Positions 51,654-60,166 are shown, counted from the stretch's first letter. The stretch: DNA of 64,000 nucleotides from Hanstruepera neustonica (GCF_002895005.1 NZ_POWF01000001.1:536344-600343); one strand, 5' to 3'. The notes: generated by a model from the letters alone, not told the origin. Translations and numbers: made by a program.

Positions 51654-52172
51654 TTAAGCTTTTGCTTTATCAGCACAACAGGCCATTTTGCAATCTTTGG
51701 CACAGGCTGTTTTTTCTGCTTCAGTTTTATTGGCACAGCAAGCTTTCTGGCAATCCTTATCACAAGCTTTCTTATCGCCATCAAAACTTTCAACGGTTTT
51801 CATATCCTTTACAGAATACATGTCACCAGATTTTTTAACAACTTCCTCTAAAGTTTCCGTAGTCACTTTAGCCTCGTCATACTCAACCATGGCTAATTTT
51901 TTTTCAAAATCTACTTTGGCAGATTTCACACCTTCCAACTTTGCCATTTTCTTTTCAATAGTTTTGGCGCATCCCATGGCACAAGTCATACCTTCAATTG
52001 TAAATTCTGCTTTTGCGTAGGTAGCATTTGGGTCTAATTCTGCAACAGCATCATTAGTTGTTTCAATAGCTTCATTTTCTACCGTCACCACTTCAGGAGT
52101 TGCATCATTTTTACAACCAGTAAAAATTGCAGCAATAGACAATATAGCTATAACATTTTTTAATCTTTTCAT
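51654..52172 (-). CDS. Heavy-metal-associated (HMA) lipoprotein with Cys-rich C-terminal tail
   Basis: 172 residues. Lipoprotein signal ending IFTGCKN (Cys20), an acidic linker, then an HMA ferredoxin-like domain (about 55-125) with GMTCAMGCAKTIEKKM: the metal loop is CxxxC rather than the usual CxxC. The tail (about 135-172) has eight Cys in two similar halves (ACDKDCQKACC and ACAKDCKMACC), metallothionein-like. Probably an envelope metal-binding or sequestration protein. Metal identity (Cu(I) most likely from the HMA fold) is inference. It lies alone on this strand. Confidence 0.85.
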   Translation of the reverse strand: MKRLKNVIAILSIAAIFTGCKNDATPEVVTVENEAIETTNDAVAELDPNATYAKAEFTIEGMTCAMGCAKTIEKKMAKLEGVKSAKVDFEKKLAMVEYDEAKVTTETLEEVVKKSGDMYSVKDMKTVESFDGDKKACDKDCQKACCANKTEAEKTACAKDCKMACCADKAKA

Positions 52173-52196
52173 TTGAATTACGTATTAAGTTCTGAA

Positions 52197-52204
52197 CAAA
52201 TTTA
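52197..52204 (-). promoter_or_regulatory. Predicted -7 element of the HMA lipoprotein gene
   Basis: TAAATTTG on the minus strand, perfect consensus, 24 bases before the ATG; no clear -33 TTG. Confidence 0.5.
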
Positions 52205-52257
52205 ATAAATATTGTTTTTTATTGCATTAAAATTCAAAACTTTGTGATTTTTTATCG

Positions 52258-53136
52258 ATGAAGCAAATAAACGTCAAGTGGCTGTATTTAATTGTGCTTT
52301 CCCTCATCTGGGGCACATCCTTTATTCTTATTAAAAAATCCTTGTTAGGGTTAAGTCCCTTTCAATTGGGTGCATTGCGTACAATTATTACAGGCATGTT
52401 TTTATTGGTTGCTGGTTTTTCAACATTAAAGACTATCGATAAAAGTCAATGGAAATGGGTTGCCCTTTCAGGGTTTTTAGGCTCGTTTTTTCCAGCTTTT
52501 TTATTTGCTATAGCTGAAACTGAAATTGACAGTGCTGTCGCTTCCATATTAAACTCGCTTGTACCTTTGAATACCATTTTATTAGGCTTTGCAGTTTTTA
52601 AAATAACCTCAACCAAGCGACAAGTTTTGGGCGTTATCATTGGGTTTATTGGAACTACCATCTTGATATTAAAGGGTGCTGAATTAAACCCGGAACAAAA
52701 TTATTTATTTGCTGGTTTTGTAATTGTATCGACTATCATGTATGCCGCCAACGTAAATATAATTAAACGCTACTTACAAAATGTGAAGCCTTTGGCCATT
52801 GCTGCTGGAAATTATGCCATTATTGGAATTCCAGCTATAGTTGTATTATTTTTCAGTGGGTTTTTTAAACAGGTAGTTTTGCAAAGTCCTATGTTAAAAC
52901 AATCTATTTTATACGTCACTATTTTATCCTTCTTCGGTACGGCTCTAGCAAAAGTGTTGTTCAATAAATTAGTGCAAATTTCATCACCAGTATTTGCATC
53001 GTCTGTAACGTATGTCATGCCTATTGTTGCACTTACTTGGGGAGTATTGGATGGTGAAGGATTCAGCTTTTTGCAAGGTTTGGCAACTATCATTATTTTA
53101 ATAGGAGTTTATTTATCACATAGACCCAAAAAATAA
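52258..53136 (+). CDS. EamA-family (DMT) transporter
   Basis: 292 residues with ten predicted transmembrane helices in two homologous halves of five. The first half starts LYLIVLSLIWGTSFILIKKS, the classic EamA opening; the second half contains FGTALAKVLFNKLVQISSP and PIVALTWGVLDGE. It is a drug/metabolite-type permease of unknown substrate. It is transcribed divergently from the HMA lipoprotein and there is no operon partner. Confidence 0.93.
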   Translation: MKQINVKWLYLIVLSLIWGTSFILIKKSLLGLSPFQLGALRTIITGMFLLVAGFSTLKTIDKSQWKWVALSGFLGSFFPAFLFAIAETEIDSAVASILNSLVPLNTILLGFAVFKITSTKRQVLGVIIGFIGTTILILKGAELNPEQNYLFAGFVIVSTIMYAANVNIIKRYLQNVKPLAIAAGNYAIIGIPAIVVLFFSGFFKQVVLQSPMLKQSILYVTILSFFGTALAKVLFNKLVQISSPVFASSVTYVMPIVALTWGVLDGEGFSFLQGLATIIILIGVYLSHRPKK

Positions 53137-53165
53137 AAGCTTGAAGTTTCCTCCAAGCTTTTATT
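53132..53165. terminator. Bidirectional terminator after the EamA gene
   Basis: Inverted repeat AATAAAAGCTTG / CAAGCTTTTATT enclosing the stop codon, between convergent genes. Confidence 0.8.
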
Positions 53166-53185
53166 AATTTATAAATACATTTTAA

Positions 53186-55252
53186 TTAGTCAAAATCAGC
53201 ATCTTCTACACCTTCATTGACTTTTATTTCTTTCACAATAAAATCGAACTTACGTGGACCTGCAGTCTGTGAAATTTTGAACGGGAATCTGATACCCGCG
53301 ACTTCCTTGTAATCAGAATAGAAAATGGAAGTTGAACCCATTTCAGAGCTTCGATCTTCTTTAACTTTCAAGCCAGTATCTACACTGTAGTAAGCTGTTA
53401 ATTCATCCGATACTTTCACTTTGTAAGCCTTTTCACCATCTACATCTTCAATTTTATCCAATGTCACACCTTGGCTTAAATAATTTACTTCAGGGAAAGG
53501 AGAGGATTGTCTTTGTGCTTTAGTAATTTCATCTTCAGTCATTTCAGAACGTTGTCCTTGCTGAACTTTATAACCAGCATTACCGTCTAAAACTTGTTTT
53601 TGAACTGAAGTTCCCATGGCGGTAATCTCTTGCATTAATTGGTTTTTAGATGTTTTTTTCATTTCTAAATTCATCATCATGCCAGGTTGTAATTCTGCTT
53701 CGGCCATAATAAGTACCGAGTTTACGTTATCCAGTTTTTCACGACCACCAATGGCATCAATGTAGGCTTGTAACACCTTGTTAGGAGTAATATCCGATGG
53801 CATCTCTATGTCATAGTTCGGTTTTTCAGTAGCATTGGCGTATTTGTCAAAATACTTGATTGGAATTTTTGTCTTTTCAAGATTTTCAAGAACGTCACTA
53901 CCATTGCCAATAATAACGATTCTGGCATTATCTGGCTTCATGTACTTTTTAGCGACACGCGTAACATCTTCAATAGTTACATCGTTAATTTTCTGAAGAT
54001 AGGTTGTATAAAAATCCTCTGGCAAATCGTTTAATTTAATATTTAAAGCATAATTAGCGATGGTTTGTGGTCGCTCTAATGCCATAACAAAGTTACCAGT
54101 GTATTTAGCTTTTACATCACGTAATGTTTCTGCTGAAACAGGTTCGGCATTGATGCGTTTGATTTCTTTTAATGCTTCAACTACAGCACTATCTGTAACT
54201 GCGTTTCTAACTTTTGCTGTTGCATTGAAACGAGAGATTCCATAACGGTTAGCACTTAAGCTTGAATAGGCGCCATAGGTGTAGCCATGTTCTTCACGAA
54301 GGTTTCTAAACAGATAGCCTTCACCGCCACCACCTAGTATTTCATTGGCAATTAAAGCGGCATGATAATCCTCATCCTTCATTTTTAAATCCACATTATT
54401 GGTGATTGAAATGTTGGATTGCGTAGCTCCTGGAACATCAACAAAGTTGATTTGAGTGTAAGGAACATTTGGATTTGGAGGTGTAATAGGTGCATCAATA
54501 GAAACATCGCGAGTCCAATTGCTAAAATATTTCTTTACTTGCTTTTCAACAGTTTTGAAATCGACATCGCCCACAACGACTAAATAAGAGTTTGATGGAT
54601 TCATATACGTCGAGCGATAGGATTTGATATCACTGAACTTAATATTGTTTATCGTCTCTTCAGTTGTGAATTCGCCATACGCATTTTGAGTTCCATAAGA
54701 CAATGCACTACCCACACGACCTGCAATGGCATCTGGGTTTTTTTCATTGTTCTTTAAACTTTCAATTAACTTGACTTTTTCTTTTTCAAATTCTTCTTCT
54801 GTCAATAATGGATTAATGACAGCATCTGCCATTAATTCTAAAATACGTTCGGAGTATTTGGATAAACAACTGGCAAAACCACCACTAAATCCTAAATTAA
54901 AATTTGCTCCTAAATAATCTATTTCTTCATTAAATGCATCTTTTGGGATACTAGTGGTTCCATTACCGAGCATAGACCCTAGAACACTGGTAACACCTGC
55001 AATATTTCCTTCAACAATAGGTTTGTTGTCAATTCGTAATGAATAAGATACTCTTGGTAATTTGTGATTTTCAACAACCAAAACTTTCAAGCCATTTTTA
55101 AGCTCAAATTCACCAGGTTCTTCTAATGTAATTTTTGGCGCTGGCCCAGCTTTTGGTTGTTTAGAACGGTCTATCTGTGCATTCATTCCCATTGCTACAA
55201 AAAACAATGCAACAAATGCTACTAACTTTATATTGGTATTGTATGTTTTCAT
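53186..55252 (-). CDS. M16-family peptidase-like protein lacking the zinc motif, with extra C-terminal domain
   Basis: About 688 residues from the ATG at 55252, one base after the upstream stop. Signal peptide (LVAFVALFFVAMGMNA). The N-terminal M16 domain has no HxxEH: the corresponding helix reads FNEEIDYLGANFNL, so it is the non-catalytic partner, as in mitochondrial processing peptidase alpha or PqqF-like pairs. A second M16 domain (about 200-460) has GGGGEGYLFRNLREEHGYTYG split across the typical glycine-rich loop. The last 200 residues (from about IDAIGGREKLDNV) resemble a LolA/LppX-like lipoprotein-carrier fold, common in Bacteroidota M16 partners. It is cotranscribed with the active subunit. 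Confidence 0.88.
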   Translation of the reverse strand: MKTYNTNIKLVAFVALFFVAMGMNAQIDRSKQPKAGPAPKITLEEPGEFELKNGLKVLVVENHKLPRVSYSLRIDNKPIVEGNIAGVTSVLGSMLGNGTTSIPKDAFNEEIDYLGANFNLGFSGGFASCLSKYSERILELMADAVINPLLTEEEFEKEKVKLIESLKNNEKNPDAIAGRVGSALSYGTQNAYGEFTTEETINNIKFSDIKSYRSTYMNPSNSYLVVVGDVDFKTVEKQVKKYFSNWTRDVSIDAPITPPNPNVPYTQINFVDVPGATQSNISITNNVDLKMKDEDYHAALIANEILGGGGEGYLFRNLREEHGYTYGAYSSLSANRYGISRFNATAKVRNAVTDSAVVEALKEIKRINAEPVSAETLRDVKAKYTGNFVMALERPQTIANYALNIKLNDLPEDFYTTYLQKINDVTIEDVTRVAKKYMKPDNARIVIIGNGSDVLENLEKTKIPIKYFDKYANATEKPNYDIEMPSDITPNKVLQAYIDAIGGREKLDNVNSVLIMAEAELQPGMMMNLEMKKTSKNQLMQEITAMGTSVQKQVLDGNAGYKVQQGQRSEMTEDEITKAQRQSSPFPEVNYLSQGVTLDKIEDVDGEKAYKVKVSDELTAYYSVDTGLKVKEDRSSEMGSTSIFYSDYKEVAGIRFPFKISQTAGPRKFDFIVKEIKVNEGVEDADFD

Positions 55253-55253
55253 T

Positions 55254-56573
55254 TTATTGGTCATCATTTTTTGGTAAATATTCTATTTCCACACGTTGAT
55301 TGGTGTTTAAGTATTTTTGTGCCACGGCCTGAATTTCTTCTCTGGTAATGGATCTGTAAATGTCAATTTCAGTGTTTATTAGGTTGACATCACCATAAAG
55401 CAGATAATATGTTGCTAATGAACTTGCAATTCCTGCAATACTTGAGTTAGAGTTTACAAACTGGTTCTCAAATTGATTAAGCAGTTTTGTGTGATCGCGC
55501 TCCGAAATTAGTTCGGTTTGCATTTTAACAATCTCCTCATCCATTTCTTCCAATAATGTCGCTAATGGCACATCGCCAAGTGGAATGGCAAAAAGTGCAA
55601 AAATATTATAATCAACTTGTCCCAAATTTACTGCTTGAACGGTCAAGGCTTGTTTTTGTTCGTCAACCATTTTTTTATAAAGTACCGAACTTTTTCCACC
55701 ACTTAAATAAGTTGAGATCATATCCAATATTCGAGCATCACGAGTTGCAAAACCTGGCGTTCTATAGGCAGCAATTATTGCAGGAGCTTGAATATTCTTA
55801 TCATATGCTTTGGTTTTGATTGTTTCAGTAATAGGCTCTTCTTTAGGGAAGGTTCTATTTACTTCTGGGCCTCTTTTCACTTCGCTAAAGTAATCTCTAA
55901 CCAGTTTTTTTGTATTATCAATGTCAATATCTCCTGCAACAACTAAAACCGCATTATTAGGGACATAGTACGTTTTAAAGAAAGCCATAAATTCTTCTAG
56001 TGTTGCCGCATCTAAATGCTCCATTTCACCTATGTTGGTGTCTTTGTAAGGATGTACTTTGAACAAATTCTCTCCCAAGACCTTAAGAATTTGCCCGTAA
56101 GGTCTATTGTCATAGCTTTGACGTTTTTCTTCTTTTACTACCTCATTTTGAGTGTCCACACCAACTTGATCTATCACAGGATGTAACATACGTTCTGATT
56201 CTAGCCACAAGCCTAATTCCATTTTGTTTGATGGAAATATCTCATAATAATAAGTTCTGTCTTGAGAGGTGTTCGCATTAAAAGTACCGCCATTTGCAGG
56301 AATAATTTTCATGAATTCTCCACGACCAATATTCTCGGAACCTTCAAAAAGTAAATGTTCAAAGAAGTGAGCAAATCCTGTACGGTTACGGTCACCATCT
56401 TTGCCGCCTACATTATACATAACTGATGTTGCCACTACAGGCGCAGTGTTATCCTGATGGAGAATGACATGCAGGCCATTTTCAAGATCAAATTCTTCAA
56501 ATTTAACCTCTTGTGCGTTTGCGGTTACTATTGCTAGTAAAAACGCAGTAAGAGTTAATAAGTGTTTTTTCAT
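55254..56573 (-). CDS. M16-family zinc peptidase, catalytic subunit
   Basis: 439 residues with signal peptide (LTAFLLAIVTANA). The inverse zincin motif is intact: FAHFFEHLLF (HxxEH) with the third zinc-ligand Glu about 75 residues later in NEVVKEEKRQ. The R/Y motif of the second domain is less clear. It probably forms a heterodimer with the inactive downstream partner and degrades peptides in the periplasm. An 11-bp perfect inverted repeat lies 28 bases upstream of the start. Confidence 0.92.
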   Translation of the reverse strand: MKKHLLTLTAFLLAIVTANAQEVKFEEFDLENGLHVILHQDNTAPVVATSVMYNVGGKDGDRNRTGFAHFFEHLLFEGSENIGRGEFMKIIPANGGTFNANTSQDRTYYYEIFPSNKMELGLWLESERMLHPVIDQVGVDTQNEVVKEEKRQSYDNRPYGQILKVLGENLFKVHPYKDTNIGEMEHLDAATLEEFMAFFKTYYVPNNAVLVVAGDIDIDNTKKLVRDYFSEVKRGPEVNRTFPKEEPITETIKTKAYDKNIQAPAIIAAYRTPGFATRDARILDMISTYLSGGKSSVLYKKMVDEQKQALTVQAVNLGQVDYNIFALFAIPLGDVPLATLLEEMDEEIVKMQTELISERDHTKLLNQFENQFVNSNSSIAGIASSLATYYLLYGDVNLINTEIDIYRSITREEIQAVAQKYLNTNQRVEIEYLPKNDDQ

Positions 56574-56600
56574 TGTGAGTGTAATTTATCTGGTTAACGA

Positions 56601-56643
56601 ATGTCCTGTAAGTATAATTTTACATTAAAAAGTTACAGGACAT
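56601..56643. promoter_or_regulatory. Perfect 11-bp inverted repeat, candidate operator
   Basis: ATGTCCTGTAA (56601-56611) and TTACAGGACAT (56633-56643) separated by 21 bases, in the divergent spacer between the M16 operon and the DUF4199-like gene. Arm centres are 32 bp apart, about three helical turns, with AT-rich promoter-like sequence between them. It lacks a terminator T-tract. Confidence 0.6.
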
Positions 56644-56732
56644 CAAAAATAATAAATGATTAGCGTTTTAAATGTTAATTCAAGAAAATTCATTTGAAAT
56701 TATTTTTTCTAACAAATTTTCACGAAATTTAA

Positions 56733-57197
56733 ATGAAACCAAAACAAACAATTATGAAAAAAGTAGCACTTCCTGTACGTTTTGGATTAATTATGGGTGG
56801 TATTCTTATCGCTTATTTTTTAATCTTGGCTATGTTTCACAAACATACTAACCCTGTCTTTAGTTTTTTGAACGCGTTTATCACCGTTTTTGGAGTTTAT
56901 GAAACGGTTCGTTATTATAAATTGGAGCAAGGTGAGGAATTTACATATGCCAACGGAATTACTGCTGCAATAATTTCAGGGTTTATTGCTACAACAGTAT
57001 TTTCTATTTTTTTCTTGTTTTACATAACCGAAATTGATCCGGATTTTGTTTCCAGTTTGTTAAAAACCATTGATTTTAATTCAAGTGTGAGTGTTGGCAT
57101 AATGACCTTTACGGTTGCGGTCATGGGCTTGGCAACCACGGTTATTTCTGCGTTAACTGTGATGCAATATTTCAAAAAAAGCTGGAATATTTCTTAA
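56733..57197 (+). CDS. DUF4199-like four-helix membrane protein
   Basis: 154 residues with four predicted transmembrane helices (about 15-35, 42-60, 72-98, 118-145). The pattern PVRFGLIMGGILIAYFLI, then NAFITVFGVYETVRYYK and ITAAIISGFIATTVFSIFF, matches the small Bacteroidota membrane proteins annotated DUF4199. A second in-frame ATG at 56754 is an alternative start that removes seven polar residues. Function unknown. It is transcribed away from the M16 operon. Confidence 0.75.
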   Translation: MKPKQTIMKKVALPVRFGLIMGGILIAYFLILAMFHKHTNPVFSFLNAFITVFGVYETVRYYKLEQGEEFTYANGITAAIISGFIATTVFSIFFLFYITEIDPDFVSSLLKTIDFNSSVSVGIMTFTVAVMGLATTVISALTVMQYFKKSWNIS

Positions 57198-57210
57198 TTT
57201 CAAGAAAACG

Positions 57211-57241
57211 TTTGTAGTTTAATTATTTAGGAGTATATTTG
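57211..57241 (+). promoter_or_regulatory. Predicted promoter of rplU-rpmA
   Basis: TTTG (57211-57214), 19-bp spacer, TATATTTG (57234-57241): a full consensus promoter. The leader to the rplU ATG is about 40 bases with no Shine-Dalgarno sequence. Confidence 0.72.
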
Positions 57242-57286
57242 CACTCATTTTTTGAATAAATAAATAATTAATAAAAACGTTACGCT

Positions 57287-57835
57287 ATGTACGCAATTGT
57301 AGAGATAGCAGGGCATCAATTTAAAGTTGAGAAAGACCAAAAAGTTTTTGTTAACCGTTTAGCTACAGAAGAAGGTAAGAAAGTTTCTTTCGACAACGTT
57401 CTTTTAATTGGCGATGGTGACAATGTAACTGTAGGCGCCCCAGCTATAGGCGGAGCTCAAGTAGGAGCAAAAGTCTTAAAGCACCTAAAGGGTGATAAAG
57501 TGATAGTTTTCAAAAAGAAAAGACGTAAGGGTTACCGTGTAAAAAACGGTCACAGACAAGCCTTAACTGAAATTCAAATTGAAAGCATTGTAGCTTCGGG
57601 AGCCAAAAAGGCTGCCAAAGCAGAAAGCGAAGGAGCTAAGCCAGCTGCTAAAGCTGAAAAAGCTGCTCCAGTAAAAGAAGCTCCAAAAGCTGAAGCAAAA
57701 CCAGCTAAAAAAGAAGAAACAACTCAAGATTTAAGCAGTTTAACAGTTGCTGAATTAAGAGAGATGGCTAAAGCAAAAGAAATTACAGGATATTCTTCAA
57801 TGAAGAAAGCCGAGTTAATTGAAGCTTTAAGTTAA
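57287..57835 (+). CDS. rplU: 50S ribosomal protein L21 with C-terminal extension
   Basis: 182 residues instead of about 103. Residues 1-105 are L21 (MYAIVEIAGHQFKV, VFKKKRRKGYRVKNGHRQ), which binds 23S rRNA. An Ala/Lys/Pro/Glu-rich linker (about 106-147) leads to a terminal 35-residue helical module (LSSLTVAELREMAKAKEITG then YSSMKKAELIEALS) of the Rho N-terminal/SAP/HeH type, usually a nucleic-acid-binding helix-extended-loop-helix. Extended L21 proteins occur in Bacteroidota. It is followed by rpmA after 24 bases, the universal rplU-rpmA order. Confidence 0.95.
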   Translation: MYAIVEIAGHQFKVEKDQKVFVNRLATEEGKKVSFDNVLLIGDGDNVTVGAPAIGGAQVGAKVLKHLKGDKVIVFKKKRRKGYRVKNGHRQALTEIQIESIVASGAKKAAKAESEGAKPAAKAEKAAPVKEAPKAEAKPAKKEETTQDLSSLTVAELREMAKAKEITGYSSMKKAELIEALS

Positions 57836-57859
57836 TTTAAAATATAAAATCGAAATAAA

Positions 57860-58120
57860 ATGGCACATAAAAAAGGAGTCGGAAGTTCGAAAAACGGTAG
57901 AGAATCAGAATCGAAACGATTAGGCGTTAAGATTTTTGGTGGTCAAGCTGCCGTTGCAGGTAACATCATTGTAAGACAAAGAGGTACTGCGCACAATCCA
58001 GGTGAAAATGTTTACGCTGGTAAAGATCATACATTACATGCTAAAGTAGATGGCATTGTAAAATTTGAAAAGAAAAAAGATAATAAGTCTTATGTTTCTG
58101 TAGTGCCTTTTGAGGCTTAA
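57860..58120 (+). CDS. rpmA: 50S ribosomal protein L27
   Basis: 86 residues, standard length. It starts [18 protein letters not shown], the hallmark N-terminus that reaches the peptidyl-transferase centre; no N-terminal cleavage extension of the Firmicutes type is present. It continues with [20 protein letters not shown]-type sequence. A terminator follows. Confidence 0.98.
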   Translation: MAHKKGVGSSKNGRESESKRLGVKIFGGQAAVAGNIIVRQRGTAHNPGENVYAGKDHTLHAKVDGIVKFEKKKDNKSYVSVVPFEA

Positions 58121-58142
58121 GAAATATTTTCTTGATAATATT

Positions 58143-58174
58143 AAAACCCTTTCTGCTTACAGAAAGGGTTTTTT
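58143..58174. terminator. Bidirectional terminator after rpmA
   Basis: Perfect 13-bp stem AAAACCCTTTCTG / CAGAAAGGGTTTT, CTTA loop and T-tract; the convergent vsr gene ends at its edge. Confidence 0.88.
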
Positions 58175-58649
58175 ATTGCCAGTTGTTTCTGCCGGTTTCT
58201 ATATAAATTAAAACATCCTTAATACAGGTGTCTAAATCGGTTAGGATTTCTTTGCTCCAAAATCTGAATATTGTAAAGCCTAATGTCTCCAGTTGACGGT
58301 TCACTTCCCTGTCACGTTGCATATTGCGTTCAATCTTTGGCAACCAAAATTTGCGATTACTTTTTATGGATAGTTTACGTTCTTGCCAATTGTAACCATG
58401 CCAAAACTCACCATCAATAAATATGGCGAGTTTGTATTTCTTTATGGAAATGTCAGGTTTGCCAGGAAGTTGTTTGCTGTCCACACGATACCTCACGCCC
58501 TTTGCCCAAAGCGCTTTACGAAACAAGAGTTCAGGTTTGGTGTTTTTGCCACGAATCTTGCTCATGATTTTTGAGCGTTTTTTTGTGGTGTAAAAACCAG
58601 CAGATTCCTCAAAACGAGGGACTTTTATTTTGGGTTCTTGGTATTCCAT
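58173..58649 (-). CDS. vsr: Very-short-patch-repair (Vsr) endonuclease
   Basis: 158 residues. It matches Vsr: TTKKRSKIMSKIRGKNTKPE near the N-terminus, then VDSKQLPGKPDISIKKYKLAIFIDGEFWHG split around the catalytic-metal region (Asp in PDI, FIDGEFWHG) and NQERKL-like Arg/Lys region before RNMQRDREVNRQLETLGF. Vsr nicks DNA 5' of the T in T:G mismatches made by deamination of 5-methylcytosine and normally pairs with a cytosine methyltransferase. None is encoded nearby. The motif Cys residues of the Vsr zinc site are absent, as in the shorter Vsr-like (DUF559-related) members. Confidence 0.85.
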   Translation of the reverse strand: MEYQEPKIKVPRFEESAGFYTTKKRSKIMSKIRGKNTKPELLFRKALWAKGVRYRVDSKQLPGKPDISIKKYKLAIFIDGEFWHGYNWQERKLSIKSNRKFWLPKIERNMQRDREVNRQLETLGFTIFRFWSKEILTDLDTCIKDVLIYIETGRNNWQ

Positions 58650-58660
58650 TTAAATAAAAA

Positions 58661-58769
58661 CGTCAGTTCGAGTGAAATTCTTGTAAAGAATTTTGTATCG
58701 AGAGCAGTTAATATAATCAATTTAACTTCTCGATACAATTTCAATAAATTGAAATTACTCGAAGTGACG
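58661..58769. repeat. Structured palindromic intergenic repeat (109 bp)
   Basis: Outer arms CGTCAGTTCGAGT and ACTCGAAGTGACG pair with one mismatch; inner arms GTATCGAGA (58695-58703) and TCTCGATAC (58728-58736) pair perfectly. Two side hairpins (AAATTCTT/AAGAATTT and AATTTCAA/TTGAAATT) sit between them, giving a cloverleaf-like fold. The TTCGAGT/TCTCGA motif recalls REP-like elements scattered in Flavobacteriaceae genomes. No ORF inside. Confidence 0.7.
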
Positions 58770-58776
58770 TAGTAAT

Positions 58777-58815
58777 AAACAAAAACCCTCACATTTCTGT
58801 AAGGGTTTTGTTATT
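58777..58815 (-). terminator. Terminator of ahcY
   Basis: Imperfect inverted repeat AACAAAAACCCTCACA / TGTAAGGGTTTTGTT with a TTTC loop; reads as a hairpin plus T-run on the minus strand, 35 bases after the ahcY stop. Confidence 0.65.
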
Positions 58816-58824
58816 GTTTATAGG

Positions 58825-58844
58825 ATTCCTGCCTTCGCAGGAAT
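58825..58844. repeat. Short REP-like palindrome beside ahcY
   Basis: Perfect 8-bp stem ATTCCTGC / GCAGGAAT with a CTTC loop, followed by GACA. The ATTCCTGCGAAGGCAGGAAT unit is a widely scattered intergenic repeat in many bacteria, by memory. It lies 5 bases from the ahcY stop. Confidence 0.55.
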
Positions 58845-58849
58845 GACAA

Positions 58850-60166
58850 TTAGTATCTGTAGTATTCTGGCTTGTAAGGGCCTTCAACTTTTACCCCAAT
58901 ATATTCTGCTTGGTCTTGTTTCAATTCGGTTAACTCAACACCAATTTTTTCAAGGTGTAATTTTGCTACTTTTTCATCCAAATGCTTTGGTAACATGTAA
59001 ACTTTGTTTTCGTAAGCATCTTTGTTATTCCAAAGTTCTATTTGAGCCAAGGTTTGGTTTGTAAACGAGTTACTCATTACAAAACTTGGGTGTCCTGTTG
59101 CGCAACCTAAATTGACTAAACGACCTTGAGCCAAGATAATAACGTCTTTTCCATTTACGTTATACTTGTCAACTTGTGGCTTAATCTCGTCTTTAGTATG
59201 ACCGTGGTTTTTGTTTAACCAGGCCATGTCAATTTCATTATCAAAGTGTCCAATATTACAAACTATGGTTTTGTCTTTCATGGCTTCAAAATGCTCACCA
59301 CGAACAATATCTTTATTTCCGGTAGTTGTGATAACCACATCAGCATTGCCAACGACAGTTTCCAACTTCTTCACCTCAAAACCATCCATAGCAGCTTGTA
59401 ATGCACAAATTGGGTCAATTTCAGTAACGGTTACAATACTTCCAGCACCTTTAAATGAAGCGGCTGTACCTTTACCAACATCACCATAACCACAAACAAC
59501 CACGCGTTTTCCGGCAAGCATCACATCAGTTGCACGACGAATAGCATCAACAGCACTTTCTCGGCATCCGTATTTGTTATCAAATTTAGATTTCGTAACA
59601 GAATCGTTTACGTTTATCGCAGGCATAGGCAAGGTGCCTTTTTCCATACGCTCATATAAACGGTGAACACCAGTAGTCGTTTCTTCAGACAAACCATTAA
59701 TTCCAGAAACTAATTCTGGGTATTTATCCAAGACCATGTTGGTTAAATCGCCACCATCATCCAAAATCATGTTTAGGGGTTTTCTATCCTCACCAAAGAA
59801 AAGTGTTTGCTCAATACACCAATCAAATTCTTCTTCGGTCATATTTTTCCAAGCGTAAACGGCTGTTCCAGCATCAGCAATAGCAGCGGCAGCTTGATCT
59901 TGAGTCGAAAATATGTTACAAGAACTCCAAGTAACTTCTGCACCAAGAGCTTGCAATGTTTCGATTAACACAGCTGTTTGAATAGTCATGTGTAAGCATC
60001 CTGCTATACGTGCACCTTTGAGAGGTTGTGAGTCTTTGTACTCTTCTCTTAAGCTCATTAATCCTGGCATTTCAGCTTCAGCCAATTCAATCTCTTTACG
60101 TCCCCATGCCGCTAACGACATATCTTTTACCTTATACGGTACGTAGGCAACAGTTTTTGTGTTCAT
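58850..60166 (-). CDS. ahcY: S-adenosylhomocysteine hydrolase
   Basis: 438 residues, normal length. It hydrolyses S-adenosylhomocysteine to adenosine and homocysteine, keeping methylation reactions going. The NAD-binding Rossmann motif is [18 protein letters not shown] near the middle. The substrate site has [33 protein letters not shown]-type sequence with the catalytic Lys/Asp, and the terminal KPEYYRY with Lys and Tyr completing the neighbouring subunit's NAD site. It works in the cytoplasm as a tetramer. Confidence 0.97.
   Translation of the reverse strand: MNTKTVAYVPYKVKDMSLAAWGRKEIELAEAEMPGLMSLREEYKDSQPLKGARIAGCLHMTIQTAVLIETLQALGAEVTWSSCNIFSTQDQAAAAIADAGTAVYAWKNMTEEEFDWCIEQTLFFGEDRKPLNMILDDGGDLTNMVLDKYPELVSGINGLSEETTTGVHRLYERMEKGTLPMPAINVNDSVTKSKFDNKYGCRESAVDAIRRATDVMLAGKRVVVCGYGDVGKGTAASFKGAGSIVTVTEIDPICALQAAMDGFEVKKLETVVGNADVVITTTGNKDIVRGEHFEAMKDKTIVCNIGHFDNEIDMAWLNKNHGHTKDEIKPQVDKYNVNGKDVIILAQGRLVNLGCATGHPSFVMSNSFTNQTLAQIELWNNKDAYENKVYMLPKHLDEKVAKLHLEKIGVELTELKQDQAEYIGVKVEGPYKPEYYRY

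Noticed and set aside
58661-58844. tRNA gene in the spacer, suggested by the cloverleaf-like fold
   Set aside because: No acceptor-stem symmetry, T-loop GTTCRA or CCA end in the right arrangement; the arms are longer and match a palindromic repeat.
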